Part shown: piece by piece, positions 17,224-25,045 of the stretch
Position numbering within the stretch: position 1 is the stretch's first letter
Layout of the letters: the number at the start of each line of letters is the position of its first letter
NCBI RefSeq assembly: GCF_002002885.1
Contig: NZ_CP019510.1
Location: 868,001-932,000, forward strand
Origin: Janthinobacterium sp. LM6
GTDB taxonomy: Bacteria > Pseudomonadota > Gammaproteobacteria > Burkholderiales > Burkholderiaceae_D
Direction: 5' to 3'
Length of the DNA: 64,000 nt
Notes under the pieces: model-generated
What the model was told of the DNA's origin: nothing
The model's database searches: none
Seen by the model: the letters and a program-made list of their open reading frames with translations, nothing else
Translations under genes and position numbers: made by a program

Positions 17224-18210
17224 ATGAACCAGCGAGCCATACCCCCCGCCTCCCTTGCCGCGCAGCCGCAATGGGAATTGCGCCAGATCGTCGATGAATT
17301 GCGCGCCGTGCGCGCGCAGTGGCGCGAGGGGCTGGCCAGCAGCCAGGAATGCGGCGCGCGCGAATTCCCGTCGCGCCAGCATCTGCACGACATCATCAAA
17401 GCCCTGTGCGCGGCCCTGTTCCCCATGCGCCTGGGCCCCCTCGACCTGCAGCAGGAGAGCGAGGATTTCTTTGTCGGCCACACGCTCGACACGACCCTGA
17501 CGGGCTTGCACGAACAGGTGCGGCGCGAACTCAGTTACCACGCGCGCCAGCATGGCTTGCAGCAGACGGTGTCCATCGAACAGCAGGCGCTGGCCATCGT
17601 GCAGCGCTTCGCCCGCGCGCTGCCGCGCATCCGCGCCCAGCTCGACACGGACGTGGCGGCCGCCTTCCATGGCGACCCGGCCGCGCACAGCGTCGACGAA
17701 GTGCTGCTGTGCTATCCGGGCATCCTGGCCATCATCCATTACCGCCTGGCGCACACCTTGTACGCGCTGGGCGCGCCGCTGGTGGCGCGCATCATCGCCG
17801 AAGTGGCCCATTCGCAGACGGGCATCGACATCCACCCGGGCGCCATCATCGGCAGCAGTTTTTTCATCGACCATGGCACTGGCGTGGTGATCGGCGAGAC
17901 GGCCATCATCGGCGAACGGGTACGCATCTATCAAGCCGTCACCCTGGGCGCCAAGCGCTTTCCCGCCGGCGCCGACGGCGTGCTGAAAAAGGGACTGGCG
18001 CGCCATCCGATCGTGCAGGACGACGTGGTCATCTACGCGGGCGCGACGATCCTGGGACGGGTGACCATCGGCCAGGGTTCCGTCATCGGCGGCAATGTCT
18101 GGCTGACCCGCAGCGTGGCGCCCGGCAGCCATGTCACGCAAGCGCATAACCAGCAGGAGGCGCCGGAGTTGCCGGCGCCATCCCACCCCGCTTTTTCCCA
18201 CCACCCATGA
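17224..18210 (+). CDS. epsC: Serine O-acetyltransferase, EpsC type
   Basis: The product is 328 residues from ATG 17224. The N-terminal half is helical and the C-terminal half is a left-handed beta-helix of hexapeptide repeats (about 195-310): GIDIHPGAIIGSSFFIDHG, GVVIGETAIIGERVRIYQAV, DDVVIYAGATILGRVTIGQG. The catalytic histidine pair is in the HPGA and DHGTG segments. It makes O-acetylserine from serine and acetyl-CoA, the carbon skeleton for cysteine. EpsC-type SATs commonly accompany family 2A encapsulins, where they would raise cysteine supply for the desulfurase cargo. No cysK-like gene is present here. Confidence 0.92.
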   Translation: MNQRAIPPASLAAQPQWELRQIVDELRAVRAQWREGLASSQECGAREFPSRQHLHDIIKALCAALFPMRLGPLDLQQESEDFFVGHTLDTTLTGLHEQVRRELSYHARQHGLQQTVSIEQQALAIVQRFARALPRIRAQLDTDVAAAFHGDPAAHSVDEVLLCYPGILAIIHYRLAHTLYALGAPLVARIIAEVAHSQTGIDIHPGAIIGSSFFIDHGTGVVIGETAIIGERVRIYQAVTLGAKRFPAGADGVLKKGLARHPIVQDDVVIYAGATILGRVTIGQGSVIGGNVWLTRSVAPGSHVTQAHNQQEAPELPAPSHPAFSHHP

Positions 18211-18217
18211 GGACAGC

Positions 18218-18442
18218 ATGTTGATCAAACAGTTTGGACTGGCCGTGCGCCAGTTGCGCGAAGGGCATGGCTGGTCGCAGGAACGCCTGGCTGAAGCGGC
18301 CGACTTGAACCGCTCGTTCATCGGCGAGATCGAACGGGGCGCCGCCACGCCGTCGCTGCTGACGGTGGAAAAGCTGGCCGGCGCGCTGGGTATCGGCCTG
18401 GCGGGTTTGATGGCGCGCTGCGAGCCGGAGCTGGTCGATTAA
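18218..18442 (+). CDS. Small XRE-family helix-turn-helix regulator
   Basis: This 74-residue protein starts at 18218, seven bases after the SAT stop, with GAGGA overlapping that stop as ribosome binding site. It is almost entirely a Cro/C1-type HTH: VRQLREGHGWSQERLAEAAD, LNRSFIGEIERGAATPSLLT and VEKLAGALGIGLAGLM. There is no ligand-binding domain. Its place inside the operon suggests it regulates the operon itself, perhaps through the palindrome at 16640-16656. Confidence 0.9.
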   Translation: MLIKQFGLAVRQLREGHGWSQERLAEAADLNRSFIGEIERGAATPSLLTVEKLAGALGIGLAGLMARCEPELVD

Positions 18443-18546
18443 AACGCCGCGTTGATGGCGATAGCATGTTGAGGAAAAGAGAGGGGCGTCCGATACTTTA
18501 TTCGTTTTTCAGATAAGCATATTCACTTTTCTCATCAGGAGTAGTC

Positions 18547-19476
18547 ATGGCAGAAGCAACAGAGAGCCAGTTCGCGCTGGGCGATAACGCCGCGCGCCAG
18601 CTGGCCAATGCAAGCAAGAGCGTCCCCCAGCTGTCCACGATCACGCCGCGCTGGCTCGTGCACCTGCTGCAATGGCTGCCCGTGGAAGCGGGCATCTACC
18701 GCCTCAATCGCGTGAAAAATCCGAAGGATGTGCGCGTCGCCTGCTCGCAGCGCGACGAGTCGGAACTGCCGCAAACCTTCGTCGACTACGACGACCAGCC
18801 GCGCGAATATTTTCTCAATGCCGTCAGCACGGTGCTCGACGTACACACGCGCGTGTCGGACCTGTACAGCAGCCCGCACGACCAGATCAAGGAGCAGCTG
18901 CGCCTGACCATCGAAACGATCAAGGAGCGCCAGGAAAGTGAATTGATCAACAATCCCGACTACGGCCTGCTGGCCAGCGTGCACGACGACCAGCGCATCT
19001 TTACCCTGACGGGCGCGCCCACGCCGGACGACCTCGACGAACTGCTGACGAAAGTGTGGAAGGAGCCGGGCTTCTTCCTCGCGCACCCGCTGGCGATTGC
19101 TGCCTTTGGCCGCGAATGCACGCGCCGCGGCGTGCCGCCGCCGACCGTCAGCCTGTTCGGCTCCCAGTTCCTCACGTGGCGCGGCGTGCCGCTGGTGCCG
19201 TCCGACAAACTGCCCATCGAAGACGGCAAGACCAAGATCATTCTGCTGCGCGCGGGCGAGCAGCGCCAGGGCGTGATCGGCCTGTTCCAGCCTGGCCTGG
19301 CGGGCGAGCAAAGCCCGGGCCTGTCCGTGCGCTTCATGGGCATCAACCGCCACGCGATTTCGTCCTATCTGATTTCGCTGTATTGCTCGCTGGCCGTGCT
19401 GACCGACGATGCGCTGGCCGTACTGGAAGACGTGGAGATCGGTAAATACCATGACTACCCAGACACCTACAAGTGA
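18547..19476 (+). CDS. Family 2A encapsulin nanocompartment shell protein (SrpI-like)
   Basis: The 309-residue protein resembles cyanobacterial SrpI and other family 2A encapsulins along its whole length: an N-terminal arm (LGDNAARQLANASKSVPQLS), TPRWLVHLLQWLPVEAGIYR, RDESELPQTFVDYDDQPREY, VHTRVSDLYSSPHDQIKEQL, APTPDDLDELLTKVWKEP, FGRECTRRGVPPPTVSLFG and VRFMGINRHAISSYL. The fold is HK97-like, and such proteins self-assemble into icosahedral shells. No cyclic-nucleotide-binding insertion (family 2B) is present. GAGTAGTC just before the ATG is a weak site, but a 100-bp gap upstream may carry an internal promoter. Its last 26 bases overlap the cargo gene. Confidence 0.95.
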   Translation: MAEATESQFALGDNAARQLANASKSVPQLSTITPRWLVHLLQWLPVEAGIYRLNRVKNPKDVRVACSQRDESELPQTFVDYDDQPREYFLNAVSTVLDVHTRVSDLYSSPHDQIKEQLRLTIETIKERQESELINNPDYGLLASVHDDQRIFTLTGAPTPDDLDELLTKVWKEPGFFLAHPLAIAAFGRECTRRGVPPPTVSLFGSQFLTWRGVPLVPSDKLPIEDGKTKIILLRAGEQRQGVIGLFQPGLAGEQSPGLSVRFMGINRHAISSYLISLYCSLAVLTDDALAVLEDVEIGKYHDYPDTYK

Positions 19477-21253
19477 TGGCGCGGCGGGCGTGCCTGCCGT
19501 CCCGTTTTTACCCGACGAAGCGACCCTGAACCGCCTGGCGGGCGAGTTTTTCGCGCGCCTGCCTGGTCTCGATAAATCCTCCAGCCTTGGCGGTTCCGGC
19601 AGCGTGCTCGATGCGGCGCCCCGCTATGCGAACCGTCCGCCGCCGCAACCCGGTCCTGCGTTCGCCGCCATCGCCCCCGGCGTGGCGACGGCGCAGGTGC
19701 CGCCCGTGACGGCGCCTCTGGAAGCGCCCATCGCGCCGGCGCCCGCGTCCGTGCCGACGCCGCGCTTGTCGGCGATCAATGCGCCAGCTGCGCCGTCGCC
19801 GTATTATTTTATCGGCGGCGCGCATGGTTATCCCGCGTCGGGCAATGGCCTCGATGGCCTGGCGCGGCAGGGGCAAGGGCAGGCGGCGCCCGACGATGTG
19901 CGGGGCCTGTTTGGCACGCCGCAGCAGGCGCCCGCGCGTCAGCTGCCGGTCTCGCCAGCCGGTGGCCAGCCCGCGTTCTATTTCCAGACCGAGCTGCCCT
20001 CGGCGACGACGCCTGGCCAGCACCGGACACCGGCGCCGTTCGACGTGCACGCCGTGCGGCGCGATTTTCCCGTGCTGGCCGAACGCGTCAACGGCAAGCC
20101 GCTGGCCTGGTTCGACAATGCGGCCACCACGCACAAGCCGCAGTCGGTGATCGACCGCGTGTCGTATTTCTATGCGCACGAGAATTCGAACATCCACCGC
20201 GCGGCGCACGCATTGGCGGCGCGCGCCAGCGATGCGTATGAAGCGGCACGCGCCAAGGTGGCCAGTTTTCTGGGCGCCGCTTCGCCCAATGAAATCATTT
20301 TCGTGCGTGGCGCCACGGAAGGCATCAACCTGGTCGCCAATACCTTTGGCCGCAAATACATCGGCAGCGGCGACGAGATCATCGTCTCGCAGCTGGAACA
20401 CCACGCCAATATCGTACCGTGGCAGCAGCTGGCGGCGGAAAAGGGCGCGACATTGCGCGTGATTCCCGTCGACGACAGCGGGCAGATCATCCTTGATGAA
20501 TTCCGCAAGCTGCTCAACGGACGCACGAAACTGGTGTCCGTGACGCAGGTGTCGAACGCGCTGGGCACCGTCACGCCCGTGGCGCAGATCATCGCGCTCG
20601 CGCATGCGGCCGGCGTGCGCGTGCTGGTCGACGGCGCGCAGGCAGTGTCGCACCTGCGCGTGGACGTGCAGGCGCTGGGCGCCGATTTCTATGTGTTTTC
20701 GGGGCATAAAGTGTTCGGCCCGACGGGCATCGGCGCCGTGTATGGCAAGGCGGATTTGCTCGAGCAATTGCCGCCGTGGCAGGGCGGCGGCAACATGATC
20801 GCCGACGTCACGTTCGAGCGCACCGTCTACCAGGGCGTGCCGAACCGTTTCGAGGCGGGCACGGGCAATATCGCCGATGCCGTGGGCCTGGGCGCGGCCA
20901 TCGACTACGTGCAGCGTATCGGCCTGGAAAACATCGCCGCCTACGAGCACGCGCTGCTGGAATACGCGACGCACCAGCTGCAAGCCATTCCCGGCGTGCG
21001 CCTGATCGGCACGGCGCTGGACAAGGCCAGCGTGGCCTCGTTCGTGCTGGCTGGGTACGAGCCGGCGGAAGTGGGGCGCGCCCTGAACGACGAGGGCATC
21101 GCCGTGCGCTCGGGCCACCACTGCGCCCAGCCTATCCTGCGCCGTTTCGGCGTGGAGGCGACCGTGCGCCCGTCGTTCGCCTTCTACAACACGTATGAGG
21201 AAATCGACCGCATGATTGTCGTGGTGAAACGCCTGGCGGGCGCGCGCCGCTGA
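19451..21253 (+). CDS. Encapsulin cargo cysteine desulfurase (SufS-like) with N-terminal targeting domain
   Basis: From ATG 19451 the product is 600 residues. Residues 197-600 are a group II (SufS-type) cysteine desulfurase with PLP-binding lysine K420 (FSGHKVFG), LEHHANIVPW, the catalytic C558 in RSGHHCAQP and FYNTYEEID. It converts cysteine to alanine plus enzyme-bound persulfide. Residues 1-196 are a Pro/Ala/Gly-rich, probably disordered region absent from ordinary SufS. It carries a short amphipathic helix (DEATLNRLAGEFFARL, 22-37) and two aromatic motifs, YYFIGG (118-123) and FYFQTE (176-181). This matches the N-terminal encapsulation domain of family 2A cargo. The gene overlaps the shell gene by 26 bp in another frame. 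No sufE, sufBCD or iscU is nearby. Confidence 0.94.
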   Translation: MTTQTPTSDGAAGVPAVPFLPDEATLNRLAGEFFARLPGLDKSSSLGGSGSVLDAAPRYANRPPPQPGPAFAAIAPGVATAQVPPVTAPLEAPIAPAPASVPTPRLSAINAPAAPSPYYFIGGAHGYPASGNGLDGLARQGQGQAAPDDVRGLFGTPQQAPARQLPVSPAGGQPAFYFQTELPSATTPGQHRTPAPFDVHAVRRDFPVLAERVNGKPLAWFDNAATTHKPQSVIDRVSYFYAHENSNIHRAAHALAARASDAYEAARAKVASFLGAASPNEIIFVRGATEGINLVANTFGRKYIGSGDEIIVSQLEHHANIVPWQQLAAEKGATLRVIPVDDSGQIILDEFRKLLNGRTKLVSVTQVSNALGTVTPVAQIIALAHAAGVRVLVDGAQAVSHLRVDVQALGADFYVFSGHKVFGPTGIGAVYGKADLLEQLPPWQGGGNMIADVTFERTVYQGVPNRFEAGTGNIADAVGLGAAIDYVQRIGLENIAAYEHALLEYATHQLQAIPGVRLIGTALDKASVASFVLAGYEPAEVGRALNDEGIAVRSGHHCAQPILRRFGVEATVRPSFAFYNTYEEIDRMIVVVKRLAGARR

Positions 21254-21271
21254 TCTTGTTGGCTTGACAAG

Positions 21272-21303
21272 CGAATGCCGCCCCGGCGCCAGCGGGGGCG
21301 GCA
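21272..21303 (+). terminator. Stem-loop closing the encapsulin operon
   Basis: AATGCCGCCCC (21272-21282) pairs perfectly with GGGGCGGCATT (21293-21303) around a 10-nt loop, 18 bp after the desulfurase stop. The tail is only weakly T-rich (GTTGCG), so this is a strong hairpin but not a textbook intrinsic terminator. Confidence 0.65.
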
Positions 21304-21410
21304 TTGTTGCGTCAGGTCACGGACTTTGCGCGTGGCTGGCAGGCGCCCGCAGGCTGGCGGTATAATTTATCCTTGGCAATAATCAAGCTGCGGCCCCAAG
21401 GAGATATCCG

Positions 21411-22130
21411 GTGGAAGATCAACACAGCTCGCCCGAGCTTTTCCTGTTCCTGGCGTCGACCGTGCACGACATGAAAAACTCGATCAGCGTCGTCAGCGGC
21501 ACGCTGGAATCCTTGCTGGCGGCCGAGCAGGCGAAAGAAGCCCCCCAGGCCGACCCCGCCTACCTGCAGATGGCGCAGATGCTGTACCAGACCAAGCGCC
21601 TCAACGATAACCTGATCCAGCTGCTGGCCCTGTACAAGGAAGTGGGCAAGCCCGGCTACCCCTTCGACGTGCAGCCGCAACTGGTGAGCCAGGTCATCGA
21701 CCAGGTGGTGGACCAGGAAAAGATCCTGCTGGCCTCGAAAGGCATCCAGCTGGAGACGGCCTGTCCGCCGGAACTGATCTGGACCCTCGATGAAGACCTG
21801 GTCATCGGCGTGCTCGCGCATGCGATCAACAACGCCATCCGCTACACGAAAGACACGATCCGCCTGTCCGTGCGGGAGCACGAGGGCATGCTGGAGCTGC
21901 GCGTGGAAGACAATGGCGACGGCTATACCCAGGCCTTGCTGGACGCGGGCAGCGCGGCCATGGATGGCATGGCGGCCGGCGTGAATTTTTCCACCAACAG
22001 CACGGGACTGGGGCTGTATTTTTCCAGCGAAGTGGCAAAGATGCACAAGCACCGGGGCAGCAGCGGCAGCATCGCCCTGGAAAATGGCGGCGCGCTGGGC
22101 GGCGGCTGTTTCATCCTGCGCCTGCCCTGA
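21411..22130 (+). CDS. Small sensor-less histidine kinase
   Basis: The 239-residue protein starts at GTG 21411 with AAGGAG (21398-21403) at good spacing. It has a dimerisation/phosphoacceptor region with the likely H-box histidine in STVHDMKNSISVV and an ATPase domain with N-box LAHAINNAIRYTKD, G1 VEDNGDGY and G2 STGLGLYFSSEVAKMH. No sensor domain or membrane segment is present, so it is soluble and probably takes its signal from a partner. The TPR response regulator follows 11 bp downstream and is its likely cognate. Confidence 0.9.
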   Translation: MEDQHSSPELFLFLASTVHDMKNSISVVSGTLESLLAAEQAKEAPQADPAYLQMAQMLYQTKRLNDNLIQLLALYKEVGKPGYPFDVQPQLVSQVIDQVVDQEKILLASKGIQLETACPPELIWTLDEDLVIGVLAHAINNAIRYTKDTIRLSVREHEGMLELRVEDNGDGYTQALLDAGSAAMDGMAAGVNFSTNSTGLGLYFSSEVAKMHKHRGSSGSIALENGGALGGGCFILRLP

Positions 22131-22141
22131 ACGAGGACTCC

Positions 22142-23872
22142 ATGACGACAGACAGCCACGCCACCGCCGCCGAAGCGGGCAGCACCGACTGGGCCGACAA
22201 ACATTATCTGCTGGTCGACGATTTCATCGGTATCCGCATCCTGTTGCGCGAATCGCTGCGCAACCTGGGCGCGCGCCATATCGACCAGGCGGCCAGCGGC
22301 GGCGAAGCCATGAAGCTGCTGGCCAAGACGCGTTACGACGTGGTGCTGTGCGATTACAACCTGGGCGAAGGCAAGAATGGCCAGCAAGTGCTGGAAGAGA
22401 CGCGCGTGCGCAACCTGACGGCACCGTCCAGCGTGTGGTTGATGGTGTCGGCCGAGAAAAGCGTGGAATCGGTGATGGGCGCGGCCGAGCACCAGCCCGA
22501 CGCCTACCTGATCAAGCCGATCACGGAAGGCGTGCTGCTGACGCGTCTGAACCGCGTGTGGCACAAGAAGCAGGTGTTCCGCGAAATCGACCAGGCCTGC
22601 ATGGAAAAGGATTATCTGCGCGCGGCCAAGCTGTGCGACGCGCAGATCGAGGTCAACAAGCTGCACGAGCTGGAATTGCTGCGCATGAAGGCCAGTTTGC
22701 TGCTGAAAAGCGGCGAGCCGGAAAAAGCCCGCGCCGTGTACGAAAAAGTGCTGGCCGAGCGCGATTACAGCTGGGCCAGGGCGGGCCTGGGCAAGATCCG
22801 CATGAACAACGGCGAACACGAGGCGGCGCGGCAGATATTCCAGGGCGTGATCGTCGAAAACAAGTACTACATCGACGCCTATGACCAGATGGCCGTCGCC
22901 TACCAGCTGATGGGCCAGCACGAGGAAGCGTGCGGCGTGCTGGAAAAGGCGGCGCGCCTGTCGCCCAATTCCGTGCCGCGCCAGCGCAACCTGGGCCTCG
23001 CCGCCTTAAAAATAGGCAATGTCAGCATGGCGGAAAAGGCTTTCCGCAAGTGTATTTCCATCGGCGAGTTTTCCGTCATGAAGACGCCGGACGCCTACCT
23101 GGGCCTGGCGCGCGTGTGCGGCCTGAAGAAGGATGCGAAGGAGGCGCTGCAGTGGCTGCTGCTGGCGCAGCGCGAATTCTCGCCCGAACAGATCGGCCTG
23201 CGCGCGAAGATCACGGAAGGCATGGTGCACCACGAAACGGGCGATTACCGGCGCGCGCGCAAGTGCGGCGACGAGCTCGAAGCCATGCTGCTGGAAGACC
23301 CGGCGCGGCCCGAGAAGGCCATCTGCATGGAACTGGCCACCCTGCTGTTCGCCGTCGGCGTCAAGGATGCGCCGGCCGGCCTGCTGTGCTACGTGGTGAA
23401 GAACAACCACGACAACCAGGTGGTGCAGGATGAAGTGCAAAAGATTTTCGACAAGGCGAAGATGGGCGACGAAGGCACGAGCCTGATCATCGCCTCGCGC
23501 AAGGAAGCGTCGGACTTGATGAACAAGGGCGTGCTGCTGTGGAAGACGGACAAGCTCAACGAAGCGGTCGCCTGGATGCGCGCGGCGCGCGAAAAACTGC
23601 CGAACAACTTGCGCATCCTGTTCAATTCCGCGCAAATCATCGTTTCCTTCCTGCAGCAGCGCGGGTTTCAGGCCGATTTGGCGGCCGAAGCCATGGAAGT
23701 GTTGTTGTATGTAGACAAAATTGCACCAGGGCAGCAGCGCTTCGCGCAATTGATGGAGCAACTGGTGCAGCTGACACCGCCGCCCGGGCCGGAAGACGCC
23801 GTCGTGGCGCCGGAAAATGCGCCGCCGGCAGCGGAAAAAGGGGGAAAAGCCGTGCGTGAGCGTGCCGGATGA
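22142..23872 (+). CDS. Response regulator with C-terminal TPR array
   Basis: The 576-residue protein has a receiver domain (about 20-145) with the phospho-acceptor aspartate in VVLCDYNLGEG and the conserved lysine in YLIKPITEG. Several tetratricopeptide-like repeats follow (about 160-530, for example YDQMAVAYQLMGQHEEACGV, NLGLAALKIGNVSMAEKAF). No DNA-binding or enzymatic output domain is present, so phosphorylation is expected to control a protein-protein contact. It forms an operon with the preceding histidine kinase. The protein ends in a Pro/Ala-rich tail. Confidence 0.9.
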   Translation: MTTDSHATAAEAGSTDWADKHYLLVDDFIGIRILLRESLRNLGARHIDQAASGGEAMKLLAKTRYDVVLCDYNLGEGKNGQQVLEETRVRNLTAPSSVWLMVSAEKSVESVMGAAEHQPDAYLIKPITEGVLLTRLNRVWHKKQVFREIDQACMEKDYLRAAKLCDAQIEVNKLHELELLRMKASLLLKSGEPEKARAVYEKVLAERDYSWARAGLGKIRMNNGEHEAARQIFQGVIVENKYYIDAYDQMAVAYQLMGQHEEACGVLEKAARLSPNSVPRQRNLGLAALKIGNVSMAEKAFRKCISIGEFSVMKTPDAYLGLARVCGLKKDAKEALQWLLLAQREFSPEQIGLRAKITEGMVHHETGDYRRARKCGDELEAMLLEDPARPEKAICMELATLLFAVGVKDAPAGLLCYVVKNNHDNQVVQDEVQKIFDKAKMGDEGTSLIIASRKEASDLMNKGVLLWKTDKLNEAVAWMRAAREKLPNNLRILFNSAQIIVSFLQQRGFQADLAAEAMEVLLYVDKIAPGQQRFAQLMEQLVQLTPPPGPEDAVVAPENAPPAAEKGGKAVRERAG

Positions 23873-23936
23873 TAAACTAGGGGCCAGCGTGGGTTCGCCC
23901 GTGCTTGAGTTGCTTTACAACAATAAGGAAGAAACT

Positions 23937-24152
23937 ATGCGTGATGTGGTCAATGAAGTATACAAAAAAATGAAGGTTGGCGCCGTTGCCTGGGTACGCC
24001 CGGTCGCCGCCAAGGGAGACACGCTGGAAACATTCCAGTCTTCGTACGAGCACGCCAAGGCGCTGGCCGACGAAGGCCTGATCACGATCGGTGACGTAAA
24101 ACGCCAGGCCGACAACATGATCGAGGCGATCCGCATTCATCGTATCGCCTGA
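23937..24152 (+). CDS. Small hypothetical protein (71 aa)
   Basis: The ATG at 23937 has AAGGAAG about 8 bases upstream and begins a compact, mostly helical, soluble 71-residue protein (MRDVVNEVYKKMKVGAVAWV ... EALIRIHRIA-like end). The frame is open upstream to 23817, but that part overlaps the TPR gene and lacks a start signal. I do not recognise the family. It lies 64 bp after the response regulator and may share its transcript. Confidence 0.72.
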   Translation: MRDVVNEVYKKMKVGAVAWVRPVAAKGDTLETFQSSYEHAKALADEGLITIGDVKRQADNMIEAIRIHRIA

Positions 24153-24173
24153 TCATATTGCCGGTTTGAAACA

Positions 24174-24896
24174 TCAGGCCTTGCCTGGTGCTTTGGCCTT
24201 GGGCGCTGCGCGTTTCGCGGGCGCCTTGCGCAGCGGGGCCTTGGCCTTGGCTGCCGTGCCTGCTTCGGCAGGTTTGGCCGGCTTGCTGGCCGCTGGCTTG
24301 GCTTTGCTTGCGCTGCCAAAGCTGGCCGCTGCCGCGCTGGCGGCGTCGGGCGACATCGCTGTCGAGACGGCCTGCGTGAACTGATCTTGTAACAAATTCC
24401 ACCAGGCACTTGGATTGGCCAGCTGGGCTCCGGCCTGGCTGCCGGCATCGCCGGGCGCCGCCGCAGCGGGTTGCGGTGCGGGCGCAGGTGCAGGTGCCGG
24501 CGCCGGTTTCGGTTCAGGCGCCGCAGGTGTGGCTTGCTGGAAAAACGCGGAAGCGTAGGGCACCGATTCAAACACGGATTTTTCGCTGGCGCCGGGCTGG
24601 GTGATGGCTGCCGCCAGGGATGCGCCCATCGATTTCAGGGTGGCGATGGTGCCGCGCTGCACTTCCAGCGCCTGGATACTGCCGCGCAGCATGCTGGTGT
24701 TGAGGTTCAGCCATGCTTCGACGGCTTTCAAGTCGTTGATTTTCTTGTCCAGCTCTTCCACCGACATGGTGGGCGCCGTGATGCCAGGCATGCCCATGCC
24801 GGGCACGCTCATGCTGCCCCACAGGTTTTTGACGAAGTCGAGCGTATCGGTCACAACTGCTGCGCCCGGCATTTGGGGCATTTGCGGGTTTGCCAT
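24174..24896 (-). CDS. phaM: PhaM-like polyhydroxyalkanoate granule-associated protein
   Basis: The 240-residue protein resembles PhaM of Ralstonia/Cupriavidus. The N-terminal half has TDTLDFVKNLWGSMSVPG, SVEELDKKINDLKAVEAWL and LNTSMLRGSIQALEVQRGTI. The middle is a Pro/Ala-rich linker. The tail (about 200-240) repeats lysine-alanine-proline patterns like histone H1 (KPAKPAEAGTAAKAKAP). PhaM activates PHA synthase and ties granules to the nucleoid through that basic tail, helping segregate granules at division. It stands alone here; no phaC, phaA or phaB is in the window. Confidence 0.85.
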   Translation of the reverse strand: MANPQMPQMPGAAVVTDTLDFVKNLWGSMSVPGMGMPGITAPTMSVEELDKKINDLKAVEAWLNLNTSMLRGSIQALEVQRGTIATLKSMGASLAAAITQPGASEKSVFESVPYASAFFQQATPAAPEPKPAPAPAPAPAPQPAAAAPGDAGSQAGAQLANPSAWWNLLQDQFTQAVSTAMSPDAASAAAASFGSASKAKPAASKPAKPAEAGTAAKAKAPLRKAPAKRAAPKAKAPGKA

Positions 24897-25045
24897 GCGA
24901 AATCTCCTAGTAGGTGGATAGCCTTAGCGTAGCAGATATCGGCTTGCAACTGACGCAATGCCGCCAACATTTTCTTACATAAAACATTAAGAGTTGAGCA
25001 CGGGCAAGAAGCGGGAAGCGGGGCGGAAGCGTTACACTACGGCCT

